Shown here: positions 44,665 through 53,852 of the stretch, piece after piece | How the letters are laid out: each line of letters opens with the position of its first letter | Numbering within the stretch: the first letter of the stretch is position 1 | DNA from: Croceicoccus gelatinilyticus | GTDB taxonomy: Bacteria > Pseudomonadota > Alphaproteobacteria > Sphingomonadales > Sphingomonadaceae | Reading direction: 5' to 3' | Length of the DNA: 64,000 nt | NCBI RefSeq assembly: GCF_018398395.1 | Contig: NZ_JAHCBF010000005.1 | Location: forward strand, 1 to 64,000 | The notes under the pieces: generated by a model | What the model was told of the DNA's origin: nothing | Seen by the model: only the letters and a program-made list of their open reading frames with translations | Database searches by the model: none | Program-made: the position numbers and the translations under genes

Positions 44665-45867
44665 ATGAAAGTACACGATCTGATCACGTCTACCGATGAG
44701 CTTCGCGCCATCTGCGATCGCTTTGCCACCGCGGATTTCGTAGCCGTCGACACCGAATTCATGCGCGAGTCCACGTATTGGCCGCTGCTCTGCCTCGTCC
44801 AGATCTCCGACGGCAAGGAAGCGGCCGCGATCGATCCGCTGGCCGAAGGCATCGATCTCAAGCCCCTGCTGGACCTGCTGACCGAGAACGAAGACGTTCT
44901 GAAGGTCTTCCACGCGGGCGGACAGGACGTTGAGATCATCTACAACCTGACCGGCAAGACGCCGCACCCGATCTTCGACACGCAGATCGCGATGATGGCG
45001 ATCAGCCAGTCGGAACAGATCGGTTATTCCAACCTCGTCGAATCGTGGCTGGGCACCGCGATCGACAAGGGTGCGCGCTTTACTGACTGGTCCCGGCGCC
45101 CACTGACTGAACGTCAGCTCGAATATGCGATCGGCGACGTCACTTACCTGTCGAAGATTTTCCCGAAGATGCTGAAGAAGCTGGTGAAGACCGGGCGCGG
45201 CGCCTGGCTGAACCAGGAGATGGAGCGACTGGCCGATCCGTCGAACTATGCGACCGATCCGGGCACCTTGTGGCGCCGCGTACGTGCATCGGGCCGCAAC
45301 CCGCAAATGCTGGGACGGCTCAAGGCGCTGGCCGCATGGCGCGAAAACGAGGCGCAGGACAAGGACATCCCGCGCGGCCGCATCATGCGTGACGAGACAC
45401 TGGCCGATCTTGCCAGCCACCCGCCGAAAAAGCAGGCCGACCTTGCCAAGGTGCGCGGTCTTTCGAACGGCTGGAAGGACAACGACATCGGCAAGCGCCT
45501 GATGAAGGTGCTCGACAACGCCGAACCGCTACCCGGTGACGAAATGCCCGAGCGTAAGCGCGGCGCGCCGCTGGGCAAGGAAGGAGCGTTGGTCGCCGAC
45601 CTGCTGAAACTGCTGCTGAAAATCCGCGCCCGCGAGATCGACGTCGCCGCTCGCCTGATCGCGCGGTCGGACGACATGGAGCAGCTTGCCGCCGGCGTGC
45701 GCAAGGATCTGCCCATGCTGGAAGGCTGGCGTTTCGAAGAATTCGGACGTGATGCGCTCGATCTCGTCGAAGGCAAGCTCGGCTTCGGTGTTGAAAACGG
45801 CCGCCTCAAGATCGCCCGCATCGGTGAAGACCCGATTGCCCCCGTGCCGGAGAATCAGGAAGCGTGA
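44665..45867 (+). CDS. rnd: Ribonuclease D
   Basis: 400 aa. The DEDD exonuclease domain is complete: VAVDTEFMRE (motif I), FHAGGQDVEII (II) and YAIGDVTYL (III, Tyr-type). An HRDC domain follows around residues 210-290. RNase D trims tRNA 3' ends and other structured RNAs. It overlaps the OxyR start by four bases (GTGA), so the two are translationally coupled, an uncommon pairing. The 85-bp gap before it holds nothing notable. Confidence 0.95.
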   Translation: MKVHDLITSTDELRAICDRFATADFVAVDTEFMRESTYWPLLCLVQISDGKEAAAIDPLAEGIDLKPLLDLLTENEDVLKVFHAGGQDVEIIYNLTGKTPHPIFDTQIAMMAISQSEQIGYSNLVESWLGTAIDKGARFTDWSRRPLTERQLEYAIGDVTYLSKIFPKMLKKLVKTGRGAWLNQEMERLADPSNYATDPGTLWRRVRASGRNPQMLGRLKALAAWRENEAQDKDIPRGRIMRDETLADLASHPPKKQADLAKVRGLSNGWKDNDIGKRLMKVLDNAEPLPGDEMPERKRGAPLGKEGALVADLLKLLLKIRAREIDVAARLIARSDDMEQLAAGVRKDLPMLEGWRFEEFGRDALDLVEGKLGFGVENGRLKIARIGEDPIAPVPENQEA

Positions 45868-46763
45868 GCGCGACCTACCTGCCGACGCTCAAGCAGCTGC
45901 AGTACCTTATCGCACTGCATGAGCATGGGCATTTCGGCAGGGCGGCCGAATCGTGCTTCGTTTCGCAGTCGACCCTTTCGGCGGGCATTCGCGAACTCGA
46001 ATCGCTGCTCGGCGTCACGCTGGTCGAACGCACCCGGCGCGTCGTTCGCTTTACGCCGCTTGGCGAGCAGGTCGTCGCCAAGGCACACCGCCTGCTAAGA
46101 GAGGCCGAAGAACTTTCCGATCTCGTCCAGTCCGCTGGCCAGCCCCTTTGCGGCGAATTGCGGATGAGCGTGATCCCGACGATCGCCCCGTTCCTGCTGC
46201 CACGCATTCTTCCGCGGCTTCGCAAGGAACGTCCGAAGCTCAAGCTGTTCCTGCGCGAAGAGCCAAGCGCGGACGCGATCGAATCGCTGCACCACGGGCG
46301 AGCCGACTGCGTCCTGCTCGCGCTCCCCTTCCCCACCGGCGAAGTCGAATCGGAGAAGATCTGCGACGATCCGCTCTACGTCGCCTTCCCCAAGGATGAT
46401 CCGCGCGATCCGCCCAAGGAAGTGCCGCCGTCGATGATCGACGAGGCACGGCTGATGCTGCTGGAAGACGGCCACTGCCTGAAAGAGCACGCGCTCGCGG
46501 CCTGCAACCGGCCCGAGATGCGAGCAAGCGCGACAATGATCGGCACGTCGCTCCACACGCTGGTGCAGATGGTCGATAATGGCCTTGGCCTTACGATGCT
46601 GCCCAAGATGGCGCTGGACGCAGGTATCCTGCACGAAACGCAAGTCATCGCCCGCCCGCTGCAGTCCGACAACGCGAGCCGCGAGATCGCTCTGGTCTGG
46701 CGAAAGGGGAGTCCGCGTGCTGACGAGTTCAAGCTCCTCGCCAGCGAACTGCGCGAGGGCTGA
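45864..46763 (+). CDS. oxyR: OxyR-type LysR-family peroxide sensor
   Basis: 299 aa starting at a GTG that overlaps the rnd stop, with AGGA just upstream. The LysR helix-turn-helix (FGRAAESCFVSQSTLSAGIRELE) is followed by an effector domain. Both redox cysteines of OxyR are kept: Cys205 and Cys214 in DGHCLKEHALAACN, nine residues apart as C199/C208 of E. coli. H2O2 oxidises them to a disulfide and activates antioxidant genes. No catalase or peroxiredoxin gene is adjacent. Confidence 0.92.
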   Translation: MSATYLPTLKQLQYLIALHEHGHFGRAAESCFVSQSTLSAGIRELESLLGVTLVERTRRVVRFTPLGEQVVAKAHRLLREAEELSDLVQSAGQPLCGELRMSVIPTIAPFLLPRILPRLRKERPKLKLFLREEPSADAIESLHHGRADCVLLALPFPTGEVESEKICDDPLYVAFPKDDPRDPPKEVPPSMIDEARLMLLEDGHCLKEHALAACNRPEMRASATMIGTSLHTLVQMVDNGLGLTMLPKMALDAGILHETQVIARPLQSDNASREIALVWRKGSPRADEFKLLASELREG

Positions 46764-46766
46764 GCG

Positions 46767-48308
46767 TTACTTCGGCCTGCGGATGCGCCGGAAAAGGCCC
46801 TTACGCTCGCTGATTGGTTCGAACATGTCTTCCGCACTTTCCGGATCGAGCAGTTCTTCGTCCGCCAGCGTCTTCTCGATGCCGTTGAGTTCGGGAATCT
46901 TGTAAAGCTGCAGCGCGCGGCCGGGTTGCGGATGGTTCTGGATCAGGGCGTGCATCGAACCATACTTGGCGAGCAGAGGCCCGATTTCGCTCTCCTCCAA
47001 CCCGCAATGCTCTGCCAGCAGTGAATAGCGTAGGCGGCGGATCTTCTCGACTTCATCCTCATTTCCGAACCGCGTTGCATCGAGCAACAGGTCACACTCG
47101 GAATCGAGGCCAAGCGAGCGGTTGTTCATGTTCGCCGAACCGATCTTCAAAATCTCGTCATCGACGATCATCAGCTTCGCGTGGACGTAGATCGGATTCC
47201 CGCCAGTGGTGTGCGGAATGTAGACGCGAAATCGCTTCTTCGTGTCAGCCTGTCCGATGGCCTTCAGCAGCCGCGCACGCGCGGTGTCCATCGCCTGCTG
47301 CTCAAGCCAGCCTTCGGCTTCCTGCGGATTCACCAGGACGATCTCGGGGGGATCATCTTCTGCCATGCGTTCGGCAATCGCCTCGCCGATCTTGCGAGAG
47401 GCGAAATACTGGCTTTCGGCGTAAATGAACTTCTTTGCCCGCTTGATTAGCGAGATGAAAAGCGTCTCGATTTCGCGGATTTCATCGTAATCCTCGAAAG
47501 CTGCGCGTGTTCGCGAAACGCCGAGCATGATGTTATCGAAGCTGGGCTCCAGATCTTCCGGCCATACGCTGTGGGGCTGTTCCGGCACGCGGTCCAGGTC
47601 CTTGCCGCTGGCGATATTCCACCGCTTGCGCCCCAGATCGTCAAGCGCGCGAGCAACGTCCCCTTCGACCAGCATCGTCATGTCGTGCCACGGCATATAG
47701 ATGCCGCCACCGGGTTCGCGGCGAAGGCGATTGTCGTCGAGGTGGTCTCGCGTGTCCCAACGGTCGGCCGTCATGTCGATCCCGCCGCACACGGCAAAAC
47801 GATCGTCAACGATAACGATCTTCTGATGGTGGCTGCAGCCGACAGGATGGGCGGCGTCGAATTTGAAGTGAATGCGCTTGTGCTTGTACCAGCGCCATAT
47901 GTCGGCGAGCATCCGTCCGCGGAAGAACATCTTCACCGCACCGAAATTCCATTTCAGCACGTAGATTTCCAGATCGGGATTGCGATTCGCCAGCCAGACA
48001 ATGAAACGGCCAAGCCTGCGCGGCGGGCGGCTGCGGGGCAGTAGCTGCCACCACTTGCGGCCGCGGCCAAGGGCGATGCGCGTGTCGAAGTCCCATCCGA
48101 TCAGGAAAATGCGCTTTTTCGCGCGCATCATGACGTCCTGCATCGTCAGGAAATAATCGGCCGCATCGACGATCACGCGGGCCCTGTCGGCATGCTCGAA
48201 ACGCCAGACCCCGGGTTCGGCGCTCTTGGCGAAATCCGACCCGGGGCCCTCGTTCTCGATATCGGCCGGGACGTCCGGCTGGTCCGGACGAACCGTCTTG
48301 TCCGTCAT
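46767..48308 (-). CDS. Phospholipase D-like protein
   Basis: 513 aa with two HKD motifs: SHHQKIVIVDDRFAVCGGID (~residue 165) and VHAKLMIVDDEILKIGSANMNNRS (~residue 385). This is the cardiolipin synthase/phospholipase D superfamily. There are no clear N-terminal transmembrane helices of the classical ClsA type, so it resembles the soluble or peripheral PLD-like group. It converges on oxyR with a 3-bp gap. Likely acts on phospholipids at the membrane; the exact reaction is uncertain. Confidence 0.9.
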   Translation of the reverse strand: MTDKTVRPDQPDVPADIENEGPGSDFAKSAEPGVWRFEHADRARVIVDAADYFLTMQDVMMRAKKRIFLIGWDFDTRIALGRGRKWWQLLPRSRPPRRLGRFIVWLANRNPDLEIYVLKWNFGAVKMFFRGRMLADIWRWYKHKRIHFKFDAAHPVGCSHHQKIVIVDDRFAVCGGIDMTADRWDTRDHLDDNRLRREPGGGIYMPWHDMTMLVEGDVARALDDLGRKRWNIASGKDLDRVPEQPHSVWPEDLEPSFDNIMLGVSRTRAAFEDYDEIREIETLFISLIKRAKKFIYAESQYFASRKIGEAIAERMAEDDPPEIVLVNPQEAEGWLEQQAMDTARARLLKAIGQADTKKRFRVYIPHTTGGNPIYVHAKLMIVDDEILKIGSANMNNRSLGLDSECDLLLDATRFGNEDEVEKIRRLRYSLLAEHCGLEESEIGPLLAKYGSMHALIQNHPQPGRALQLYKIPELNGIEKTLADEELLDPESAEDMFEPISERKGLFRRIRRPK

Positions 48309-48355
48309 GCTACCTCCTGGTGATGCGACCCGGCCTTCATGGCACTGAGCCGCAT

Positions 48356-48847
48356 TTAGTCCTTGGCGTCTTCCATCTTTTCCGGCGTCACTTCCTGCTC
48401 GTCACATTCCGCGTCTTTGCGGCGCTGGAAGACCGAACGCATGTGGGCCAGATCGGCATCGGTGAGGTACTTTTCGAAGTCGGGAAAGTGATCTTCTTCC
48501 TCTTCTTCGATGTGATGTTCATAGCGGTGACGAAGATCCTTGAACTTCGACAGCCACGCGCTCGAGCTCATGTCGGTAGCGGCCAGATCGTTGAGCATCT
48601 CCTCGATCTCGTGGTGCTCAGCGACGGAGTGACGGGTCTCGCCCGTCGTTTCGGGCTTGCGCAGCATCGTCGAGTAGAGCGCCTGCTCTTCCGCGGCGGC
48701 GTGGCTCTTCACTTCGACAGTGAACTGCTCGAGCAGGTTCGAACGCTCGTCACTTGCGCCTTCGGTCTCGGCCATCTTTTTCAAAAGCTCACGATGCTTG
48801 TCGTGATCTTCCTTGAGACGGTCAAAAATGCCGGATGCGTCGGCCAT
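48356..48847 (-). CDS. Hemerythrin HHE-domain protein
   Basis: 163 aa from the ATG at 48847, with GGAG seven bases upstream; the longer frame to 48988 is not supported. Iron-ligand positions are spread as in HHE proteins: HDKHRELL, HAAAEEQALY, EHHEIEEML and HHIEEEEEDHFPDF. Such four-helix proteins bind a di-iron centre for O2 or NO sensing or iron-cluster repair. The acidic C-terminus extends past the domain. It lies 47 bp downstream of the phospholipase start, pointing away, as a separate unit. Confidence 0.9.
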   Translation of the reverse strand: MADASGIFDRLKEDHDKHRELLKKMAETEGASDERSNLLEQFTVEVKSHAAAEEQALYSTMLRKPETTGETRHSVAEHHEIEEMLNDLAATDMSSSAWLSKFKDLRHRYEHHIEEEEEDHFPDFEKYLTDADLAHMRSVFQRRKDAECDEQEVTPEKMEDAKD

Positions 48848-49002
48848 GGCAATACTCCTGCGATAATTTGTGCGTTTGCAGGAATAACTGGATTTGGCGG
48901 GTGTAGTTCCGGCGGAAACGCGAATCGCGTGCGTCGTCGGCGCATCACCAAGGTCCAAAAGCACTTCGCCCCGCCTGCCGATGGGCAAGCGGGGCGATGT
49001 AA

Positions 49003-49079
49003 TGGCGCGCCCGAAAGGATTCGAACCTCTGACCCCCAGATTCGTAGTCTGGTGCTCTATCCAGCTGAGCTACGGGCGC
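49003..49079 (-). tRNA. tRNA-Arg (ACG anticodon)
   Basis: A 77-nt minus-strand gene with encoded CCA. Acceptor GCGCCCG pairs with CGGGCGC; anticodon stem CCAGA/TCTGG holds loop CTACGAA (ACG), which is read as ICG after A-to-I editing. The D-arm GCTC/GAGC and a TTCGAAT T-loop are normal. Confidence 0.96.
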
Positions 49080-49135
49080 GCTGTGGAGCCGGCATTTAGG
49101 CGGGGGGTCCGGGCTTGGCAAGCCCCCAACGCAGG

Positions 49136-49555
49136 TTATTTTTCAAGAGTGTGAAATAATCTCTCGCTCTGCGGCTGGGACAGCAGAACACGGTCGAGCG
49201 GAGCAAGGTCCAGCGCCTCACACTCAGCCCTGTCGCACCAATCCACGCCCTCCCCCTCGATCGAGCGAGGCTCCCCGGACCAGGCCCGGCAAGTGTAAAA
49301 AAGAATTACAAGCCCGCCCATGGCCCCTGGCGGCGGCGGCCCTGTAACGAAAGATAACGGCTCCAGACACGCCGGATCGACGCTGATTCCCAGTTCTTCG
49401 GCCAGTTCGCGCACCAAAGCGCGCTCTGGCGATTCGCCATCGTCGACCTTTCCGCCCGGAAACTCCCACAGACCGCCGTGATGCTTGCCTATCGGACGGC
49501 GGTGCATAAGCACCCTGCCCGCCCCGTCTAAGAGTGCTGCTGCAACGACTAACAT
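49136..49555 (-). CDS. mutT: Nudix hydrolase, MutT type (8-oxo-dGTP diphosphatase)
   Basis: 139 aa. The Nudix box is complete: G-x5-E-x7-REUxEExGU as GGKVDDGESPERALVREL followed by AEELGI. HRRPIGKHHGGLWEFPGGK upstream is typical of MutT. The enzyme removes oxidised dGTP from the nucleotide pool and so limits mutation. It stands alone between tRNA-Arg and the Flp pilins, transcribed away from the latter. Confidence 0.92.
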   Translation of the reverse strand: MLVVAAALLDGAGRVLMHRRPIGKHHGGLWEFPGGKVDDGESPERALVRELAEELGISVDPACLEPLSFVTGPPPPGAMGGLVILFYTCRAWSGEPRSIEGEGVDWCDRAECEALDLAPLDRVLLSQPQSERLFHTLEK

Positions 49556-49615
49556 GGTTTCACACCTGTTTACGGGGACGGGGTGTCGGAAAGTTTTTCA
49601 ATGCTGCCGGCGCTC

Positions 49616-49630
49616 TAAACCAAAATTTAA
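49616..49630 (+). promoter_or_regulatory. CtrA-like box before the Flp pilin genes
   Basis: TAAA-N7-TTAA, 50 bp upstream of the first pilin ATG, is one mismatch from TTAA-N7-TTAA. CtrA controls pilA in Caulobacter (established); here the link is a sequence match only. Confidence 0.4.
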
Positions 49631-49680
49631 GAAGTGATGCCCATTCTCGGTGACGGACCACAGGAAGAGGCCCGAAACTA

Positions 49681-49866
49681 ATGTTGAGCACCATCGCAAA
49701 ATTTCGCGACGACGAAAACGGGGCGACGGCCATCGAATATGGCCTGATCGCTGCGCTCATCGGCATTGCGATGATGGTTGGGCTTAACGGCGTTGCGGGC
49801 GCAACTAACGGAATGTGGACCTATGTTGCCGACAGCGCAACTGAAGCAATGCAGAATTCCGGATAG
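49681..49866 (+). CDS. Flp/Fap-type pilin subunit 1
   Basis: 61 aa with the type IVb (Flp) prepilin layout. A short basic leader ending in Gly (ENG) is followed by ATAIEYGLIAALIGIAMM, the hydrophobic helix with the Glu-Tyr pair of Flp pilins. Processing after the Gly by a TadV-type peptidase is expected. A purine-rich GGAAGAGG site lies ~10 bases upstream. Flp pilins form thin fibres for tight adherence. No tad/cpa assembly genes are in the window. Confidence 0.92.
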   Translation: MLSTIAKFRDDENGATAIEYGLIAALIGIAMMVGLNGVAGATNGMWTYVADSATEAMQNSG

Positions 49867-50000
49867 GTTTACGCATTATTCAGGATTTGCACTTAGGCAA
49901 GTAAACGCTCGAAACAGGAACTGGGGGCACCGAAGTTAACTTCGCCAGAACTTGATGAGAGCCGGGTGAACGTAAGTAAATTTGAACCAGGAGACCTACC

Positions 50001-50180
50001 ATGCAGTTTTTCAAGAACCTTCTCGCTGACGAATCCGGCGCAACCGCAATCGAATACGGCCTGATCGCCGCTCTCATCGCAGTTGCCTGCATCGCGACCC
50101 TGACCGCCGTTGGTTCGGAACTGAACGAAACGTTCGGCACGGTCCAGACGTCGCTCGAAACTGCGAACGACGCAGCCTAA
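50001..50180 (+). CDS. Flp/Fap-type pilin subunit 2 (59 aa)
   Basis: 59 aa: a short leader MQFFKNLLADESG, then ATAIEYGLIAALIAVACIAT and a C-terminal part rich in Thr/Glu. It shares ATAIEYGLIAALI exactly with the first pilin 134 bp upstream but differs after it. AGGAG lies 7 bases before the ATG. Two terminators follow, the first 25 bp after the stop, so this is the end of the pilin unit and is probably the more highly expressed subunit (inference). Confidence 0.93.
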   Translation: MQFFKNLLADESGATAIEYGLIAALIAVACIATLTAVGSELNETFGTVQTSLETANDAA

Positions 50181-50205
50181 TAGACGGTTCTACCGTTCTT
50201 GAGCG

Positions 50206-50235
50206 AGCGGGCGGCAGGAAACTGCCGCCCGCTTT
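50206..50235 (+). terminator. Strong intrinsic terminator of the pilin genes
   Basis: A perfect 12-bp stem (AGCGGGCGGCAG / CTGCCGCCCGCT) is capped by a GAAA tetraloop and followed by TT, then GCGTTT. It begins 25 bp after the second pilin stop. Confidence 0.85.
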
Positions 50236-50270
50236 GCGTTTGGGGCCTGCATCGCTTGCAAGTCCCATTG

Positions 50271-50308
50271 AAAAAGGGCGCGACGGCAACAGCCATCGCG
50301 CCCTTTTT
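50271..50308. terminator. Bidirectional intrinsic terminator between pilin and M48 protease genes
   Basis: AAAAAGGGCGCGA and TCGCGCCCTTTTT form a perfect 13-bp inverted repeat. The spacer itself folds with GGC/GCC around AACA. T-tracts occur on both strands, suiting the convergent genes on either side. Confidence 0.9.
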
Positions 50309-50322
50309 GCATTCTGCGATGA

Positions 50323-51828
50323 TCAGTAGGTAACGATCTTCACTTTCTGACCAACTTGAAGCGAACTGTTGCTGTCCAGCGAGTTCAGTACAAGAAAGCG
50401 CTCCATCTTGTAATCGTCGTAGGCCATGCGGCTTGCCAGCGACGACAGGGTGTCGCCCGACCTGACAGTCACGACGTCGATCTTCCGCGCCTTTACCGCC
50501 GCAGCCTGGGTCGCATTGATGCGCTGCATGCTCGAATACATTGAATTGAACACGCCTGCATTACCGGCCTGCGTGATCGTAACGAAGTGGAAGGCCTGCG
50601 AGTTCGAAAATTCGTAGGCGAAAACCGTCACATCTACCGCGCCATTGCCCGAATTGACGCGGGCAGTACCGTAAGCCGCAGGGATGCCGTTTACAGTGGT
50701 ACGTTCGATCGAAGACGGCGTGACCTGCTGCTGCCCATCGGTGAGCGCGTTGAACGCGTTCTGGAAATAGGTGTTCATATCCCCGTTGTACGAGCCAGCC
50801 GTCAGCTGCCCCTTACCCGACTGGCCGCTGATCGAGACCGCCCGCGTGCCGTTGACCATGAAATAGCCACTCGGGACGCTGAACTTGAAACGATAGACCG
50901 GGTGGATGAAGGTATCGCCGTCGACGACGCCCTGCTTGGGATCGTCACCGTACATCATGCCGTCGATCCGCGTCAGGAAGGTGTCCTTGTTCGTGACGCT
51001 ACCCGGCAGGCCCTGCGCTTCGCTCAGAGCACGACTGACGCGGCTGGCCGGGTCGGGGTGGGTCGAGGCCCATTCAGGGACCTGATTCGACGAACCCATG
51101 CGCTGTGCATCCAATGCGTTCTGCGCGGCGAGGCTCTGCAGCACGGTTCCCATCGCACGGGGATCATAACCCGCATTCGAAAGGTAAGCGATGCCAAGGT
51201 CGTCGGCCTGGATTTCCTGACTGCGCGAATATTTCAGCGTCAGAAGCTGCGAACCCTGCATGGCCAGCTGTTGGCCAAGCTGACCAATCTGGCTGTTACC
51301 GAACAGAACACCCGAAAGTATGGCGCCCACAGCGCCGAGGATGGAATTCTGCTGCGCGGCCTGCTGGCGCTGCTGCGAGTGGCGGGCAGCCACGTGGCCA
51401 ACTTCATGACCAAGAACGCCGGCCAGTTCCGCCTCGTTATCCATCAAGGCGACGAGTTCGCGGGTGGTGTAAATATAACCGCCGGGAATCGCGAAAGCGT
51501 TGTTCACCGGCGAATTGAGCAGCGTGACCGTATAGGCCGTGCGCGCATCGCCAAGGCCGGACTGCATCGCGATATTCTTGCCGACCTGCTCCACGTAGGC
51601 GGCCTGCGGGCCAGTGTAGGCGCCGCCGAATTCAGCAAGCAATTGGGGATGCGCTTCGGCGCCAAGCTGGCGCTCTTCCGCACTCATTTGCGGAGCCTGG
51701 CCGGGGACGACGGGAGTGGTCGACGTCGCAGCGCAACCGCCAAGAGCAAGCGCGAGCGCCCCTGCGGATGCGAGGGCGGCAAAACGACTGCGCCTGTTGT
51801 GATGATTCGTGTCGGACGGGATCGGCAT
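50323..51828 (-). CDS. M48-family metalloprotease with LysM domain, lipoprotein
   Basis: 501 aa from the ATG at 51828 with GAGGAG six bases upstream; an ATG at 51846 is an alternative. The signal ends in the lipobox ALGGC. The M48 zinc site HEVGHVAARH and downstream EIQADDLG (third ligand Glu) are intact. A C-terminal LysM-like peptidoglycan-binding motif (VRSGDTLSSLASRM...VLNSLDS...VGQKVKIV) follows. The family includes BepA/LoiP proteases that keep outer-membrane proteins in order. The LysM suggests wall tethering in the periplasm. Confidence 0.93.
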   Translation of the reverse strand: MPIPSDTNHHNRRSRFAALASAGALALALGGCAATSTTPVVPGQAPQMSAEERQLGAEAHPQLLAEFGGAYTGPQAAYVEQVGKNIAMQSGLGDARTAYTVTLLNSPVNNAFAIPGGYIYTTRELVALMDNEAELAGVLGHEVGHVAARHSQQRQQAAQQNSILGAVGAILSGVLFGNSQIGQLGQQLAMQGSQLLTLKYSRSQEIQADDLGIAYLSNAGYDPRAMGTVLQSLAAQNALDAQRMGSSNQVPEWASTHPDPASRVSRALSEAQGLPGSVTNKDTFLTRIDGMMYGDDPKQGVVDGDTFIHPVYRFKFSVPSGYFMVNGTRAVSISGQSGKGQLTAGSYNGDMNTYFQNAFNALTDGQQQVTPSSIERTTVNGIPAAYGTARVNSGNGAVDVTVFAYEFSNSQAFHFVTITQAGNAGVFNSMYSSMQRINATQAAAVKARKIDVVTVRSGDTLSSLASRMAYDDYKMERFLVLNSLDSNSSLQVGQKVKIVTY

Positions 51829-51954
51829 CTTTGGCTCCTCGATCATAATAGATAAGGGGAGCCACCACCCCTACGACGGATGGCGAACGTCCCCTCGTTC
51901 GAGGATAAAAACCGGAGATGCCGGGGGTTTGTTCCCGAGCAGGTCGCGAGAAGG

Positions 51955-52923
51955 CTAGGCGAGAGACCCGATTTTCAGGAAGCGCTTGGCCCGGGCATCG
52001 CGCAATTTGTCTGCGCTCTTGCCGGAAAGAGCGCCGAGTTCCTTGGCAATCGCCTTGCCAAGCGATTTGGCCGCCGCAACCGGATCGCGATGGGCACCGC
52101 CCAACGGTTCAGGAACGATCGAATCGATCACGCCAAGCTGCTTCAGGTCCTGTGCGGTAACGCGCATCGCCTCTGCCGCGTCGGGGGCACGATCGGCCGT
52201 GCGCCACAGAATCGAGGCACAGCCTTCGGGGCTAATTACCGAATAAACGGCATTTTCCATCATCAACACGCGTTCCGCGCTGGCCAGAGCGACTGCGCCG
52301 CCCGAACCGCCCTCACCCACGATGGCCGCAACCATTGGCACCGGCAGGTTGAGGCAAGCCTCGGTCGCACGGGCGATGGCTTCGGCCTGTCCGCGTTCTT
52401 CGGCCTCGACGCCGGGGAATGCACCCGAAGTGTCGACCAACGTCACGACCGGAAGCCCGAACTTGCCAGCCATTTCCATAAGGCGGATCGCCTTGCGATA
52501 GCCCTCGGGTTTTCCCATGCCGAAATTGTGCTTGAGCCGGGACTGCGTGTCGTTGCCCTTTTCATGGCCGATCACCATGACTTTCACGCCTCCATCAGGC
52601 GTGTCGAGGGTCGCGAAGCCACCAAGGATCGCCTGATCGTCGGCAAAGGCGCGATCGCCGCCAAGCGGCACAAAATCGGTAAAGGCGTGTTCGATGTAGT
52701 CGCCAAAGTGCGGGCGCGAAGGGTGACGCGCGACCTGCGTCTTCTGCCAGGGCGTCAGTGACTTGTAGATCGTGGCGAGCTGCCCCTGCGCCTTCTTTTC
52801 GAGGCGAGCGACTTCGGCGTCGATATCGACGGCAACATCGTCCTGATCGGCGGCGGTGCGCAGCTCTGCAATGCGGCGCTCCAGCTCGGCCAGCGGCTTT
52901 TCGAATTCGAGATAACTGGTCAT
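51955..52923 (-). CDS. accA: Acetyl-CoA carboxylase carboxyltransferase subunit alpha
   Basis: 322 aa from the ATG at 52923; the longer frame enters the xerD end. Family blocks are clear: [91 protein letters not shown] and [16 protein letters not shown]. With AccD it moves the carboxyl from biotin to acetyl-CoA in fatty acid synthesis. It sits downstream of xerD with 10 bp between, so the two are likely co-transcribed. Confidence 0.97.
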   Translation of the reverse strand: MTSYLEFEKPLAELERRIAELRTAADQDDVAVDIDAEVARLEKKAQGQLATIYKSLTPWQKTQVARHPSRPHFGDYIEHAFTDFVPLGGDRAFADDQAILGGFATLDTPDGGVKVMVIGHEKGNDTQSRLKHNFGMGKPEGYRKAIRLMEMAGKFGLPVVTLVDTSGAFPGVEAEERGQAEAIARATEACLNLPVPMVAAIVGEGGSGGAVALASAERVLMMENAVYSVISPEGCASILWRTADRAPDAAEAMRVTAQDLKQLGVIDSIVPEPLGGAHRDPVAAAKSLGKAIAKELGALSGKSADKLRDARAKRFLKIGSLA

Positions 52924-52933
52924 CGCACTTGCG

Positions 52934-53839
52934 CTAGTCGTCCTTCGCGGGCGGGGCAAGTGGGATAGGCGCACCTCTGCCCAGAGGATGCCGCGCATTC
53001 ACCAGTTCGACGAGCCGCGCCGAATCGACATGAGTGTAGATCTGCGTGGTGGCTATATCCGCGTGGCCAAGCAGCGTCTGAAGCACGCGCAAGTCCGCCC
53101 CGCCCTCCAGCAAGTGCGTCGCAAAGGCATGGCGCAAGACGTGCGGGCTCACCGATTCGGGCGCGAGCCCCGCCCTGCCCGCAAGTTCACGCAGCATCTG
53201 GAACAGCCTGATGCGGCTGATGTGCTTGCCGCGCGAAGGGAAGACATAGCGCCCACCCTTGGGTCGCACCTCAAGCCAGCGGGACATCGCGGCCCGGGCG
53301 CGGCTCGACACCGGGACCATGCGTTGCTGCCCGCCCTTACCGGTGATGGTCAGCAGCGGAGCATCGCGCGGCACACTGTCCATCGTGAGCGAGACCAGTT
53401 CGGTTGCGCGCAAACCCGAGCCATAGAGCATTTCGAGCAGGGCGAGCATGCGGATGGCGTTGGGCTGGCCCATCTCCGCCTCTTCCTCTGCCAGCCTCAG
53501 CATCGCCAGCACCTGCTCCTTGCTCAGAAGGCGCGGCAAGGGGCGGCGAATGCGCGGGCGCGGCAGGGCATCGGACGGGTCATCGTCGCGATAGCCCTCG
53601 TCAATCAGGAACCCGAAATACTGGCGGATAGCGGAACAACGCCGCGCAAGACTGGACGGCGCCAGGTCTGCCCATGCCTTGCCCAGACCCGACAGATCGG
53701 ACGGCTGCGCATCTGCTAGCAGCGGCACTTCCTGCTCCGCCGCCTCCAGATCGCGGCGATAGGCAGCAAGCGTGTTCGCCGCCGCCCCGCGTTCGGCGGC
53801 CAGCATTTCAAGAAAATCCTCGATGCCCGGCGCTTTCAT
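52934..53839 (-). CDS. xerD: Tyrosine recombinase XerD
   Basis: 301 aa, the normal length. A SAM-like N-terminal domain precedes the catalytic domain with Arg in [13 protein letters not shown], Lys in [20 protein letters not shown] (His, Arg) and the nucleophile Tyr in [14 protein letters not shown]. With XerC it resolves chromosome dimers at dif during division. There is no sign of an integrated element around it, so this is the housekeeping recombinase rather than a phage integrase. Confidence 0.94.
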   Translation of the reverse strand: MKAPGIEDFLEMLAAERGAAANTLAAYRRDLEAAEQEVPLLADAQPSDLSGLGKAWADLAPSSLARRCSAIRQYFGFLIDEGYRDDDPSDALPRPRIRRPLPRLLSKEQVLAMLRLAEEEAEMGQPNAIRMLALLEMLYGSGLRATELVSLTMDSVPRDAPLLTITGKGGQQRMVPVSSRARAAMSRWLEVRPKGGRYVFPSRGKHISRIRLFQMLRELAGRAGLAPESVSPHVLRHAFATHLLEGGADLRVLQTLLGHADIATTQIYTHVDSARLVELVNARHPLGRGAPIPLAPPAKDD

Positions 53840-53852
53840 CCGAGCCGCTCCG

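Noticed and set aside
52934-53839. Tyrosine recombinase as a sign of an integrated element
   Set aside because: It is full-length XerD in a housekeeping context with accA; no att repeats or phage genes are nearby.
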